This document shows positions 7,602-15,105 of a stretch of 38,717 nucleotides of DNA, in pieces. The DNA lies in NCBI GenBank assembly GCA_964517435.1, contig CAZFEC010000031.1, positions 1-38,717 of the forward strand, in the 5' to 3' direction. The position numbers and the translations under genes were made by a program. This stretch comes from BS150m-G50 sp964517435 (GTDB taxonomy: Bacteria; CAIWAD01; BS150m-G50). Position 1 is the first letter of the stretch, and every line of letters starts with the position of its first letter. Under the pieces are notes generated by a model, which was not told where the DNA came from, made no database searches, and saw nothing but the letters and a program-made list of their open reading frames with translations.

Positions 7602-8848
7602 GAATTATCTGTTTCCATTTTCTTAACGGCCAGGGAGGCGTTGTGCCCGCCGAAGCCGAAGGTGTTGGAAAGTACGGCGGCCATTTCCCGCTCTTCAACC
7701 TTGGTCACGATCGGGAGGTCACATTCCGGATCCTGGTTATCCAGGTTGATCGTCGGCGGAATCTTGCTGTGATACATGGCCAGGACGGTGGCGATCAGCT
7801 CCACGGCGCCGGCGGCGCCCAGCAGATGGCCGTGCATTGACTTGGTGGAGTTGATGGCGATCCGGGGAGCGTGGTCGCTGAAAACTTCGCGGATGGCGGC
7901 GATCTCGGAGGGATCGCCGACCGGGGTGGCGGTACCGTGGGTGTTGATGTGACCGATCGCTTCCGGCGCCAGATCGGCATCCTGCAGGGCCTCCCGCATG
8001 GAACGGATGGCACCTTCACCGCCAGGCGCGGGCGCTACCATGTTGTAGGCGTCGGCGCTGTAGCCGAGACCGGCGATTTCACCATAAATGTGGGCGTTTC
8101 TCGCCAGGGCATTCTCCAGGGTTTCCAGCACGACAAAACCGGCGCCCTCTCCCATGACGAAGCCGTCCCGGTCGCTGTCGAACGGCCGGGAAGCCCGTTC
8201 CGGCTCCTCATTACGGGTCGAAAGGGCCTGCAGGGAATTGAATCCGGCGATGCAGAGCGGCGTGATGGTCGCTTCCGCCCCCCCGGTAAGCATCAGGTCC
8301 GCTTGACCGGACTGGATGCTCTTGAAAGCGTTCCCGATCGCATGGCTGGAAGAAGCACAGGCGGAAACGACACCGTAATTGGGACCGCGCAGTTGCCAGC
8401 GCATCGATATCAATCCAGGCAGGATATCAGAAATCATCATCGGGATAAAGAGGGGACTCACTCGACGCGGACCCTTTTCAACCAACGCACTGTGCTGTTT
8501 CTCGAAGGTCTCGATACCACCGATACCTGAAGCCGAGATTACACCGAAACGATCCCGATCGACCTGTTCCAGATCGAGCCGGGAATCAGCCAGGGCTTGT
8601 TTGGCCGCTGCCAGACCGTACTGCGCGAAGAGATCGGCCCGTTTGACATCCCCTTTTTCCATGTAATCCAGCGGATCAAATCCCTTTACTTCACAAGCAA
8701 AGCGTGTTTTATGCTCGCTGGCATCGAAACGGGTTATCGGTGCGGCGCCGCTTTTCTCCTGCAGTAAACCTGCCCAGGTCTTCTCGACGGATAGTCCCAG
8801 CGGCGTGATGGCACCGATACCGGTAATTACAACTCTGCGCCTCTGCAT
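7598..8848 (-). CDS. fabF: 3-oxoacyl-ACP synthase II (KAS II)
   Basis: The product has 416 residues, the usual length. It condenses malonyl-ACP with acyl-ACP in fatty-acid elongation. The Cys-His-His triad is visible: Cys164 in VVSACASSSHA, His304 in NTHGTATPVGDP and His341 in KSMHGHLLGAAGAVE, with Lys336 nearby. The residue before the catalytic GH is His instead of the usual Thr (KSMTGH in E. coli), a small deviation. It starts 16 nt after the acpP stop and its own stop overlaps the rnc start by 4 nt. Confidence 0.97.
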   Translation of the reverse strand: MQRRRVVITGIGAITPLGLSVEKTWAGLLQEKSGAAPITRFDASEHKTRFACEVKGFDPLDYMEKGDVKRADLFAQYGLAAAKQALADSRLDLEQVDRDRFGVISASGIGGIETFEKQHSALVEKGPRRVSPLFIPMMISDILPGLISMRWQLRGPNYGVVSACASSSHAIGNAFKSIQSGQADLMLTGGAEATITPLCIAGFNSLQALSTRNEEPERASRPFDSDRDGFVMGEGAGFVVLETLENALARNAHIYGEIAGLGYSADAYNMVAPAPGGEGAIRSMREALQDADLAPEAIGHINTHGTATPVGDPSEIAAIREVFSDHAPRIAINSTKSMHGHLLGAAGAVELIATVLAMYHSKIPPTINLDNQDPECDLPIVTKVEEREMAAVLSNTFGFGGHNASLAVKKMETDNS

Positions 8849-8864
8849 CAGTTTATCCCGTTTT

Positions 8865-9101
8865 TCAACCTACGTTCTCTTCCAGGAACTTGACCACTGC
8901 TCCGACGGTGGTCAGCTCGTTGGCGGCATCGTCGTCGATGGTGAGGTCAAAATCTTCTTCGAGACGGTTGACCAGCTCGAAGCGGGCGATGGAATCGGCG
9001 CCGAGGTCGTTCTCAAAGGAGGCGTCCATCGTGATCTTGCTGTCGTCGCTGATGTCCAGTTCGCTCTTGATGATCTCTTTGACTTTGGCCAGGTAGTCCA
9101 T
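8865..9101 (-). CDS. acpP: Acyl carrier protein
   Basis: The product has 78 acidic residues. The phosphopantetheine site is Ser37 in NDLGADSIARFELV; the family usually reads GADSLDTVEL, so Leu-Asp-Thr is replaced by Ile-Ala-Arg and the recognition helix is less acidic at its start. The start at 9101 is chosen because AAGGAG lies 6 nt upstream and MDYLAKVKEII is the normal ACP beginning. A longer frame to 9182 would code through a tandem repeat and is rejected. It lies between fabG and fabF with a 215-bp leader containing a hairpin-rich repeat and a possible promoter, so it may have its own high-level transcript. Confidence 0.96.
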   Translation of the reverse strand: MDYLAKVKEIIKSELDISDDSKITMDASFENDLGADSIARFELVNRLEEDFDLTIDDDAANELTTVGAVVKFLEENVG

Positions 9102-9157
9102 TCTCTTCTCCTTGTCAATTCTGGTTATCAATTCGATATGATTGTTTTCAGTGCTGA

Positions 9158-9247
9158 AGCGGCATACCGCTGGTAGCGGCATACCGCTGGTAGCGGCATT
9201 TACTGCTGGATGCGGCGTTTACCGCTGGATACGCCGTTTACCGCTAT
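9158..9247. repeat. Five degenerate 17-19-bp tandem units in the acpP leader
   Basis: Units at 9158-9174 and 9175-9191 are identical (AGCGGCATACCGCTGGT); three diverged copies follow (GCGGCATTTACTGCTGG, GCGGCGTTTACCGCTGG, ACGCCGTTTACCGCTAT). Each is nearly self-complementary (AGCGG...CCGCT), so the acpP leader RNA could form a row of small hairpins between the putative promoter and the acpP ribosome-binding site. Confidence 0.65.
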
Positions 9248-9252
9248 CTGAA

Positions 9253-9280
9253 ACTATAAGAGCTCCCGCTTTTCGCGCAA
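9253..9280 (-). promoter_or_regulatory. acpP: Possible acpP promoter
   Basis: On the minus strand TATAGT (9253-9258, 5 of 6 to the sigma-70 -10) lies 16 bp from TTGCGC (9275-9280, only 3 of 6). It sits between fabG and the acpP leader repeats. The weak -35 makes this tentative. Confidence 0.3.
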
Positions 9281-9316
9281 TAGTTTTCGCACCCATCCGC
9301 CGGTGGGAGGCAGTGA

Positions 9317-10063
9317 CTAAATGTACATCCCGCCGTCGAGTTTGATCACCTCCCCGGTGATGTAGGCGCTAGCCGGCGCCGCCAGAAAAGCAACCAGAGC
9401 GGCGATTTCGTCCGGCTGGCCCGGCCGGGCCAGCGGCACCACCCGCAGCATTTCCTCACGCACCGATTCCGGCAGCACCGCGGTCATTTCGGTCTCGATG
9501 TAGCCGGGAGCGATCACATTGACCCGCACGTTGCGCACGGCCAGCTCCTTGGCGAGCGACTTGCTGAAGCCGATCACCCCCGCCTTGCTGGCGGCGTAAT
9601 TGCTCTGTCCGGTATTGCCCACCACGCCGATCACGGAAGCGATGTTGACGATGGCGCCCGCTTCGCTTTTGAGCAGGTAGCGCACGGCGTGTCGGGTTAC
9701 ATTATACATCCCTTTCAGGTTAACCCCGATCACCTGGTCCCACTCCTCTTCCTTCATCCGCATCAGCACATTGTCGCGCGTGATACCGGCGTTGTTGACC
9801 AGAATATCGAGGCCGCCCTGCTCCTCCACGATCTGCTTGATCCCGGCCTGCACCGTGTCGAAGTCGGAGACGTCGAAAGCGTAGCCGCTGACCTCGATGC
9901 CTTCAGTCGCGAAGGTCTTGACGCCCGCTTCCACCATTTCCGATGAATAGTCGTTGAAAACCACCCGGGCGCCGCATTCGTGCAGCTGTTTGACGATGGC
10001 CGCGCCGATACCGCGGGCGCCGCCGGTCACCAGGGCGACCCGGCCGCTGAGCTCGATCTGCAT
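9317..10063 (-). CDS. fabG: 3-oxoacyl-ACP reductase
   Basis: The product has 248 residues, a classical short-chain dehydrogenase of normal FabG length. It reduces 3-oxoacyl-ACP with NADPH. Visible are the nucleotide-binding TGGARGIG (13-20), NNAG (90-93) and catalytic Ser143, Tyr156 and Lys160 (NYAASKAG). The start codon shares one base with the fabD stop (TGATG), so translation is coupled. It ends LDGGMYI, as usual for the family. Confidence 0.97.
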   Translation of the reverse strand: MQIELSGRVALVTGGARGIGAAIVKQLHECGARVVFNDYSSEMVEAGVKTFATEGIEVSGYAFDVSDFDTVQAGIKQIVEEQGGLDILVNNAGITRDNVLMRMKEEEWDQVIGVNLKGMYNVTRHAVRYLLKSEAGAIVNIASVIGVVGNTGQSNYAASKAGVIGFSKSLAKELAVRNVRVNVIAPGYIETEMTAVLPESVREEMLRVVPLARPGQPDEIAALVAFLAAPASAYITGEVIKLDGGMYI

Positions 10064-10989
10064 CAGAGCACTCCTTTCAGTTCCTGTAACTGTGCGGCGT
10101 CATCCACGCCATAGGTGGCGGCCTCAGGCTGGATGCGCTTGACCAGCCCCCGCAACACCTTGCCGGGACCGACTTCCAGGAAGCGGTCGGTGATCTCCGC
10201 CAGGGCGTTGATCGTGCCGGTCCAGAGTACCGGGCTGGTCAACTGCCGCTTCAGCAGCTCCCGGATCTCGTCCGGTGCGCTGGTCGGTGCGGCGGTGACG
10301 TTGGGATAGACCGGTACGTGCCCCGCCTTGATTTCCACCCGGTCCAGAGCGTTTGACAGCTCAGCGCGAGCCGGTTCCATCAGCGGTGAGTGGAAAGCGC
10401 CTGACACCGGCAATTGTCTGGCCAGGCGAGCACCCTGCTCCTTGGCCAGGCGCATCGCCAGCTCTACCGCCGGCACCGCCCCGGAAACCGCGATCTGGCC
10501 CGGCGAGTTGAAATTCGCCGCCTGCACGACACCGGCTTCCGCGGCTGCGGCCAGCACCTGGTCCAGTTTCTCCTCCGCCAGCCCGACGATCGCCGCCATG
10601 GTGCCGGGCTGCTCCCGGCCGGCGGACTGCATCAGCGCTCCCCGCTGCTTGACCAGCTCGAGAGCGGCGGTGAAGTCGAGGTAACCGGCCGCGGTCAGGG
10701 CGGAATACTCACCCAGGGAATGTCCGGCGACGGCGACCGGCTCGATCCCCTCCTCCGCCAGCAGCTGTGCCAGGCTGACCGAGTGGACGAAGATCGCCGG
10801 TTGCGTCAGGTAGGTCTGGCGCAGCTCCTCCGCCGGGCCTTCAAAGCAGATCCGCCTCAGATCGGTGCCCATGATGTCGTTGGCCTGCTCGAACAGCGCC
10901 GCCGCACGGGGAAACCGCTCGACCAGCGATTGACCCATGCCGACATATTGCGAGCCCTGACCGGGGAAGATAAACGCCGTCTGATTCAT
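10063..10989 (-). CDS. fabD: Malonyl-CoA:ACP transacylase
   Basis: The product has 308 residues. It transfers malonyl from CoA to ACP to feed FabH and FabF. It begins with the conserved FIFPGQGSQYVGMG. The nucleophile is Ser91 in VAGHSLGEYSAL and the partner His is in SGAFHSPLM near residue 199. It lies 30 nt downstream of fabH and overlaps fabG by one base. Confidence 0.97.
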   Translation of the reverse strand: MNQTAFIFPGQGSQYVGMGQSLVERFPRAAALFEQANDIMGTDLRRICFEGPAEELRQTYLTQPAIFVHSVSLAQLLAEEGIEPVAVAGHSLGEYSALTAAGYLDFTAALELVKQRGALMQSAGREQPGTMAAIVGLAEEKLDQVLAAAAEAGVVQAANFNSPGQIAVSGAVPAVELAMRLAKEQGARLARQLPVSGAFHSPLMEPARAELSNALDRVEIKAGHVPVYPNVTAAPTSAPDEIRELLKRQLTSPVLWTGTINALAEITDRFLEVGPGKVLRGLVKRIQPEAATYGVDDAAQLQELKGVL

Positions 10990-11019
10990 ATCGCGTTCCC
11001 TGTTGAATCCTGTACCGGG

Positions 11020-12006
11020 CTAAAACTGAATGACGCCGCTGGCCCAGGTGAAACCGCCGCCGAAAACCGTCACTACTACCTTGTGGCCCGGTTGGATGCG
11101 CCCGTTCCGGCGCGCCTGGTCGATCGCCATCGGTATCGTGGCGGTCGAGGTGTTGCCATAGCGGTCGATGTTGACGATGACCCGGTCCGGCGGAAAGCCG
11201 AAACGCTCGGTCGTGGCCTGGATGATGCGGATATTGGCCTGATGCGGCACCAGGAAGTCGATCTCGTCCGCGGAGAGACCGGCCAGGTCGAGCGCCTTCT
11301 GAGTGGCGTCGGCCATCGCTCTGACGGCGTGCGTGTAAACATGCCGTCCCTTCATATGGATGTACTGTTTCTTCTCCTCCAGCGTCTGGGCGGTGGTACC
11401 GAAACGGGAACCGCCCCCCGGCGACCAGAGCAGCTCCGCCAGATTACCGTCGCTGGCCATGTAGAGGGAGAGCAGACCGGCCGTTCCGTTCGCCGGTTCG
11501 AGGACGGCGGCGCCGGCGGCGTCACCAAACAGCACTGCGGTAGTGCGATCCTCCATATTGGTTACGGAGGTAAGGATTTCAACGCCGACCACGAGGATGC
11601 ATTTCGCTTTGCCGGTGGCGATCAGACTCTCCGCCAGCGACAGGGCGTAGACCCAACCGGAACAGGCGGCGGAGATATCGAAGGAGAACGCTTTCTCAGC
11701 GCCCAGACGCGCCTGCAGGAAGTTGGCGGTGGAGGGGAACTTCATGTCTCCCGTCACGGTTCCGATAACGATGCCGTCGACCTGTTCCGGCTCTAAACCC
11801 GCGTCTGCCAACGCCTTGCGGGAAGCGCGTTCCGAGAGGACCGAGGCGTATTCTCCCTCCTCGGACCACCAGCGCTGCTTGATGCCGCTGCGGGTGGTGA
11901 TCCACTCGTCGGTGGTATCCATCATCTGTTCGAGGTCCTGATTGGTGACCAGGCGGGAGCCGTGGGCATGCCCCATTCCGGTAATCATGGCAAACGGTCG
12001 CTGCAT
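11020..12006 (-). CDS. fabH: 3-oxoacyl-ACP synthase III (KAS III)
   Basis: The product has 328 residues. It starts fatty-acid synthesis by condensing acetyl-CoA (or branched acyl-CoA) with malonyl-ACP. The catalytic Cys115 is in DISAACSGWVYAL, the His in VPHQANIRI and the Asn in GNTSTATIPMA. DEWITTRSGIKQR near 33-45 is the usual FabH CoA-binding segment. Its start shares one base with the plsX stop (TGATG). Confidence 0.97.
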   Translation of the reverse strand: MQRPFAMITGMGHAHGSRLVTNQDLEQMMDTTDEWITTRSGIKQRWWSEEGEYASVLSERASRKALADAGLEPEQVDGIVIGTVTGDMKFPSTANFLQARLGAEKAFSFDISAACSGWVYALSLAESLIATGKAKCILVVGVEILTSVTNMEDRTTAVLFGDAAGAAVLEPANGTAGLLSLYMASDGNLAELLWSPGGGSRFGTTAQTLEEKKQYIHMKGRHVYTHAVRAMADATQKALDLAGLSADEIDFLVPHQANIRIIQATTERFGFPPDRVIVNIDRYGNTSTATIPMAIDQARRNGRIQPGHKVVVTVFGGGFTWASGVIQF

Positions 12007-13001
12007 CAGTTGTTCCCCTTGAGGGTGGTGGCGATGCTGGTGACGAGATCTTTCTTCACCAGCAATGCAGCCTCCCGGATGGAGTTGCGGATCGCACGGG
12101 GAGTGGCCGCTCCGTGAGTGATGATCGAAACACCGTTAACGCCCAAAAGCGGGGCGCCGCCGTATTCTTCGTAACTGAGGTCTTTGCTGATATGCTCGAA
12201 GGATTGCATCACTTCCTGCTGGGCATCGAGGCACACTTCCTGCAGCATCGGTTTCAGCACCCGGTTGCGGATGTAGTCGCCGATCGTCTCGGCGAATTTA
12301 AGCACCACGTTGCCGACAAAACCGTCACAGACGATGACGTTGACGCTGCCGCGCAACAGGTCGCTCCCCTCTACGTTGCCGACGAAGTTGAGGTTGGGGA
12401 AGTCGCTGAGCAGCTGATGCGCCTCCACCGTCAGTTCGTTGCCCTTGGTCGGCTCCTCGCCGATGGAAAGCAGCCCGACGGTGGGATTCTCGATGTTCCG
12501 GGCGAGGCGCAGAACCAGATCGCCCATCACGGCGAATTCCAGCAGGTTGCGCGGTTTGACGTCGGCGTTGGCGCCGACATCGAGGACGAGAGTCGGCCCC
12601 TTTTCGGCGGGGAAGAAGGAACCGATGGCGGGACGGGAAACACCGGCTACGCGCCCCAGCAGCAGCAGCGAAGTGGCCATCTGGGCGCCGGTGTTACCGG
12701 CGGAGACCAGGGCGTCGGCCTGTCCTGCCTTGACCAGCTCCGCCGCCCGGGTGATGGAGGAGTCTTTCTTCTCCTTCAGGGCGACCGTGGGGGATTCGCC
12801 CATTTCCACCACCGTAGCGGCCGGTTCGATCCGCAACCGCTCGGCGGGATATGAGTGTTGTTCCAGCTCGCTGAGGAGACGGGACTGATCTCCGGTGAGA
12901 ATCAGCTCCAGGTCGTCGTATTTCTCCAGCGCCTGCACCGCGCCGGCCACAGTGGCGGCAGGTGCAAAGTCACCACCCATGGCGTCCAGGGCAATGATCA
13001 T
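12006..13001 (-). CDS. plsX: Phosphate acyltransferase PlsX
   Basis: The product has 331 residues. It converts acyl-ACP to acyl-phosphate for phospholipid synthesis. The family start MIIALDAMGGDFAP, the VSAGNTGA motif and LDVGANADVKP are all present. It lies between rpmF (12 nt) and fabH (1-base overlap), the classic rpmF-plsX-fabH order that links membrane lipid supply with ribosome production. Confidence 0.96.
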   Translation of the reverse strand: MIIALDAMGGDFAPAATVAGAVQALEKYDDLELILTGDQSRLLSELEQHSYPAERLRIEPAATVVEMGESPTVALKEKKDSSITRAAELVKAGQADALVSAGNTGAQMATSLLLLGRVAGVSRPAIGSFFPAEKGPTLVLDVGANADVKPRNLLEFAVMGDLVLRLARNIENPTVGLLSIGEEPTKGNELTVEAHQLLSDFPNLNFVGNVEGSDLLRGSVNVIVCDGFVGNVVLKFAETIGDYIRNRVLKPMLQEVCLDAQQEVMQSFEHISKDLSYEEYGGAPLLGVNGVSIITHGAATPRAIRNSIREAALLVKKDLVTSIATTLKGNN

Positions 13002-13013
13002 AGTGTTTCCCGG

Positions 13014-13196
13014 TTACACAGAACCACCGGCGGTAATCGCCTTGCCCTTGTAGTAGCCGCAGTTGGGACAAGCGCGATGCGGCAGCATGGGCTGGCCGCA
13101 ATTGCCGCAGGTGACGACGGTGGGCCGGGCCAGAGCGTCATGGCTGCGACGCTGGCGCTTCCGCCGTTTTGACTGTTTTTTCTTGGGTAGTGGCAT
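13014..13196 (-). CDS. rpmF: 50S ribosomal protein L32
   Basis: The product has 60 residues and is very basic at the N-terminus (MPLPKKKQSKRRKRQRRSHD). It has a four-Cys zinc ribbon, CGNC and CPNC. This is the zinc-binding form of L32. It sits between yceD and plsX as in many bacteria, 65 nt after yceD. Confidence 0.96.
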   Translation of the reverse strand: MPLPKKKQSKRRKRQRRSHDALARPTVVTCGNCGQPMLPHRACPNCGYYKGKAITAGGSV

Positions 13197-13261
13197 GATT
13201 GCCTCCCTCTATTTGCATTTCAATTGTCGTTTATCCACGAAACTACACGTCGACGATGCGG

Positions 13262-13756
13262 TTACTTGCGCCGTTTCAGTTTAGTCAGCTCCGCCTGTAA
13301 ACCGCTTTCAACCGTCTGCTGACAGTCGCAGTCGGTTTGATTCAGATCGCCGCCGCAGACCGGGCAAAGCCCCCGGCAATCCTCCCGGCACAGCTTCTGC
13401 AATGGGATCGCCAGCAGGAGCATCTCCCGCAGATTGGCATTCAGGTTGATAAACTGATCTTCGGACTTGACAACGGTTACATCGTCATCGTATTCCGTCA
13501 GAGGATCGATAGCGTAGATGAACCGATCACGCAGATCGATCTGCCGATTGAACTCCTGTAGACAGCGGTCACAGACCAGGTGCGCGGTGGTCTCCAGGTG
13601 GTGATGCCAGGTCAGCAGGCGGCCCTCGAGATCGGCCAGCGAGCTGACATTGATCGGTTCCGGAAAGATCGAATTCGCCAGTTCCAGAGTCTGCCAGTCT
13701 TCCGCCACCTCAAAATGGTTGGCGCCTGGTTTTAACTCCGTAATCGCTATTTCCAT
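13262..13756 (-). CDS. yceD: YceD/DUF177 family protein
   Basis: The product has 164 residues. DUF177 proteins sit directly upstream of rpmF in most bacteria and are linked to 23S rRNA/large-subunit maturation. Visible are CDRCLQEF at about 70-77 and a Cys-rich C-terminal motif LCREDCRGLCPVCGGDLNQ followed by CDC, probably a metal site. The start has no Shine-Dalgarno (TTTGCGCTC before ATG) and a strong -10 lies only 8 nt upstream, so the mRNA may be leaderless. Confidence 0.92.
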   Translation of the reverse strand: MEIAITELKPGANHFEVAEDWQTLELANSIFPEPINVSSLADLEGRLLTWHHHLETTAHLVCDRCLQEFNRQIDLRDRFIYAIDPLTEYDDDVTVVKSEDQFINLNANLREMLLLAIPLQKLCREDCRGLCPVCGGDLNQTDCDCQQTVESGLQAELTKLKRRK

Positions 13757-13764
13757 GAGCGCAA

Positions 13765-13793
13765 ATTTTACCGACGATCCCTGCTAAAGTCAA
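13765..13793 (-). promoter_or_regulatory. Promoter of the yceD-rpmF-plsX-fab operon
   Basis: On the minus strand TTGACT (13788-13793, 5 of 6) and TAAAAT (13765-13770, 5 of 6) are separated by exactly 17 bp. The expected transcription start, about 7 nt past the -10, falls on or one base before the yceD ATG (13756). It is the best sigma-70-like promoter in the window. Confidence 0.6.
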
Positions 13794-13835
13794 GGTTTTT
13801 GCAGCCATAGCGCCGGCATTTTCTTCCGCCAGCGG

Positions 13836-14510
13836 TCAGGTTAAGCCGATATCTCCGCCGGAACCGATCTCACGGCGCACCAGGGTCCAGGCCAGCACGC
13901 GGCAACCGGGGAGCAGCGAGGCGATTTCGGTCAGCGTGGCGCCGGTGGTCAGCACATCATCCACCAGCAGCAGGTTGAGTCCGTTCAGCGTCGCTCCCCG
14001 GCGCAGCGCGAAAGCTCCCGCGACATTGCGGCGCCGTTGCGCGCGATTCAGATTGGTCTGCGAGCGGGTGGGCCGCCGGCGGCGTACGCTCCCGGTCAGC
14101 AGGGGTGCGTTCAGGCCGGCGGCCACCAGTCGTCCCAGCAGTTCCGCCTGGTTGTAGCCCCGTTCCCGGCGCCGGGTGGGATAGAGGGGCACCGGCACCA
14201 CGGCGTCGATCACCGGCAACTCATCCGTCAACGCCGCCGCGATCAACGGCCGCAGCTGCTCGATCAGGCGCGGCCGGAAGCTGTACTTGAAGGAGCGCAC
14301 CAGCAGACGACTGGCTTCGTTCCAGCTGCAGGCGCTGTAGACCACCGGCAGAAACGGCAGGCCCCGCAACGGCGGCGGCGGAGCGGCGAAAGCGAGTGCG
14401 AGGCACTTGTCGCAGAGAGCGTTTTCACCCCACCGCAGCGGGCGGCCGCAGAGGGAGCATTCCGCCGGTAGCAGCAGCGCCAGGAGTGCGCGCAGCGGAG
14501 CCGGGAGCAT
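13836..14510 (-). CDS. comF: ComF family phosphoribosyltransferase-like protein
   Basis: The product has 224 residues. An N-terminal zinc finger (CSLCGRPLRWGENALCDKC at about 18-36) is followed by a PRTase fold with the PRPP loop LLLVDDVLTTGATLTE near the end; RRRERGYNQAELLG is the usual ComF segment. ComF is needed for natural transformation in Bacillus and Haemophilus (uptake of single-stranded DNA into the cytoplasm), but homologues occur widely. The start at 14510 is chosen because GGAG lies 6 nt upstream; the longer frame to 14627 would begin with a Pro-rich stretch and overlap the terminator of the ferredoxin gene. It lies 79 nt upstream of yceD and precedes the yceD promoter. Confidence 0.88.
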   Translation of the reverse strand: MLPAPLRALLALLLPAECSLCGRPLRWGENALCDKCLALAFAAPPPPLRGLPFLPVVYSACSWNEASRLLVRSFKYSFRPRLIEQLRPLIAAALTDELPVIDAVVPVPLYPTRRRERGYNQAELLGRLVAAGLNAPLLTGSVRRRRPTRSQTNLNRAQRRRNVAGAFALRRGATLNGLNLLLVDDVLTTGATLTEIASLLPGCRVLAWTLVRREIGSGGDIGLT

Positions 14511-14574
14511 GGTTTTCTCCAATTGTGGCATAGACGGTGGAGCTGGCGACGGTGGTAGTGGAGGGAGCGGGTGA

Positions 14575-14606
14575 GAAAAACGGGGGCCGATCTGACGATC
14601 AGCCCC
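14575..14606 (-). terminator. Rho-independent terminator after the ferredoxin gene
   Basis: Read on the minus strand: GGGGCTGATC (14597-14606), loop GTCA, then GATCGGCCCC (14583-14592, one G-U pair), followed by a T-run (14575-14580). It separates the ferredoxin gene from comF. Confidence 0.85.
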
Positions 14607-14665
14607 TGAAACGGCATTTCCGTCCACCCCGTACCTGCGACGGGATGGAACGCGGTTATCTTAGA

Positions 14666-14854
14666 TCAGCGATCGAGGACGATAGCTTCCGAAGGGCAAA
14701 CAGCTATACACTGCTGTTCGTCCAACCCCTCGCACTCGGTGCACTGTTCCGCATCTACTACATAGATGTCTTCACCTTCGGTGATCGCGTTGTTCGGGCA
14801 CTCCGGTTCGCAGGCACCGCAGTTGATGCACTCGTCGTTAATGATGACGGCCAT
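14666..14854 (-). CDS. 2[4Fe-4S] ferredoxin, Alvin-like
   Basis: The product has 62 residues with two cluster motifs: Cys9, 12, 15 and 19 (CINCGACEPECP), and Cys38, 41, 49 and 53. The second motif has seven residues between its second and third Cys (CTEC-EGLDEQQ-C), the insertion typical of Allochromatium-type ferredoxins with very low potential. It carries electrons in the cytoplasm; the partner is not indicated by the neighbours. AAAAGGAG lies 5 nt upstream of the start. It is a single-gene unit with its own promoter and terminator. Confidence 0.95.
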   Translation of the reverse strand: MAVIINDECINCGACEPECPNNAITEGEDIYVVDAEQCTECEGLDEQQCIAVCPSEAIVLDR

Positions 14855-14945
14855 TTTTACTCCTTTTCAATTTATACCGAAATCTAGACCTGATTCAGTC
14901 AGGACAGCAGCTCTGCAGCTAACGTCGCGGCTGCTTTAAAGAAAG

Positions 14946-14973
14946 AAAATAGGAGCCGGCAAGTAATTGTCAA
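14946..14973 (-). promoter_or_regulatory. Likely promoter of the ferredoxin gene
   Basis: On the minus strand TTGACA (14968-14973, perfect -35) is followed after 16 bp by TATTTT (14946-14951, 4 of 6). The resulting leader of about 85 nt contains a small inverted repeat, AGCAGC...GCTGCT. The stretch 14855-15105 otherwise holds no gene. Confidence 0.5.
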
Positions 14974-15105
14974 GAAATTACAATGGGTTTTCAACGGGCG
15001 CTATGCCCCCGGGATCAAGGTTGGGAACAACTGTTATACGATCACGTTACATGTGACACGAATCCGGCCGCGCCCCTTCAACAAGCGGCTTGGCGCACTT
15101 CTGTA

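Noticed and set aside
9102..9182. Longer N-terminus for ACP
   Set aside because: It would translate through the leader, lacks ACP similarity, and the ATG at 9101 has a good ribosome site.
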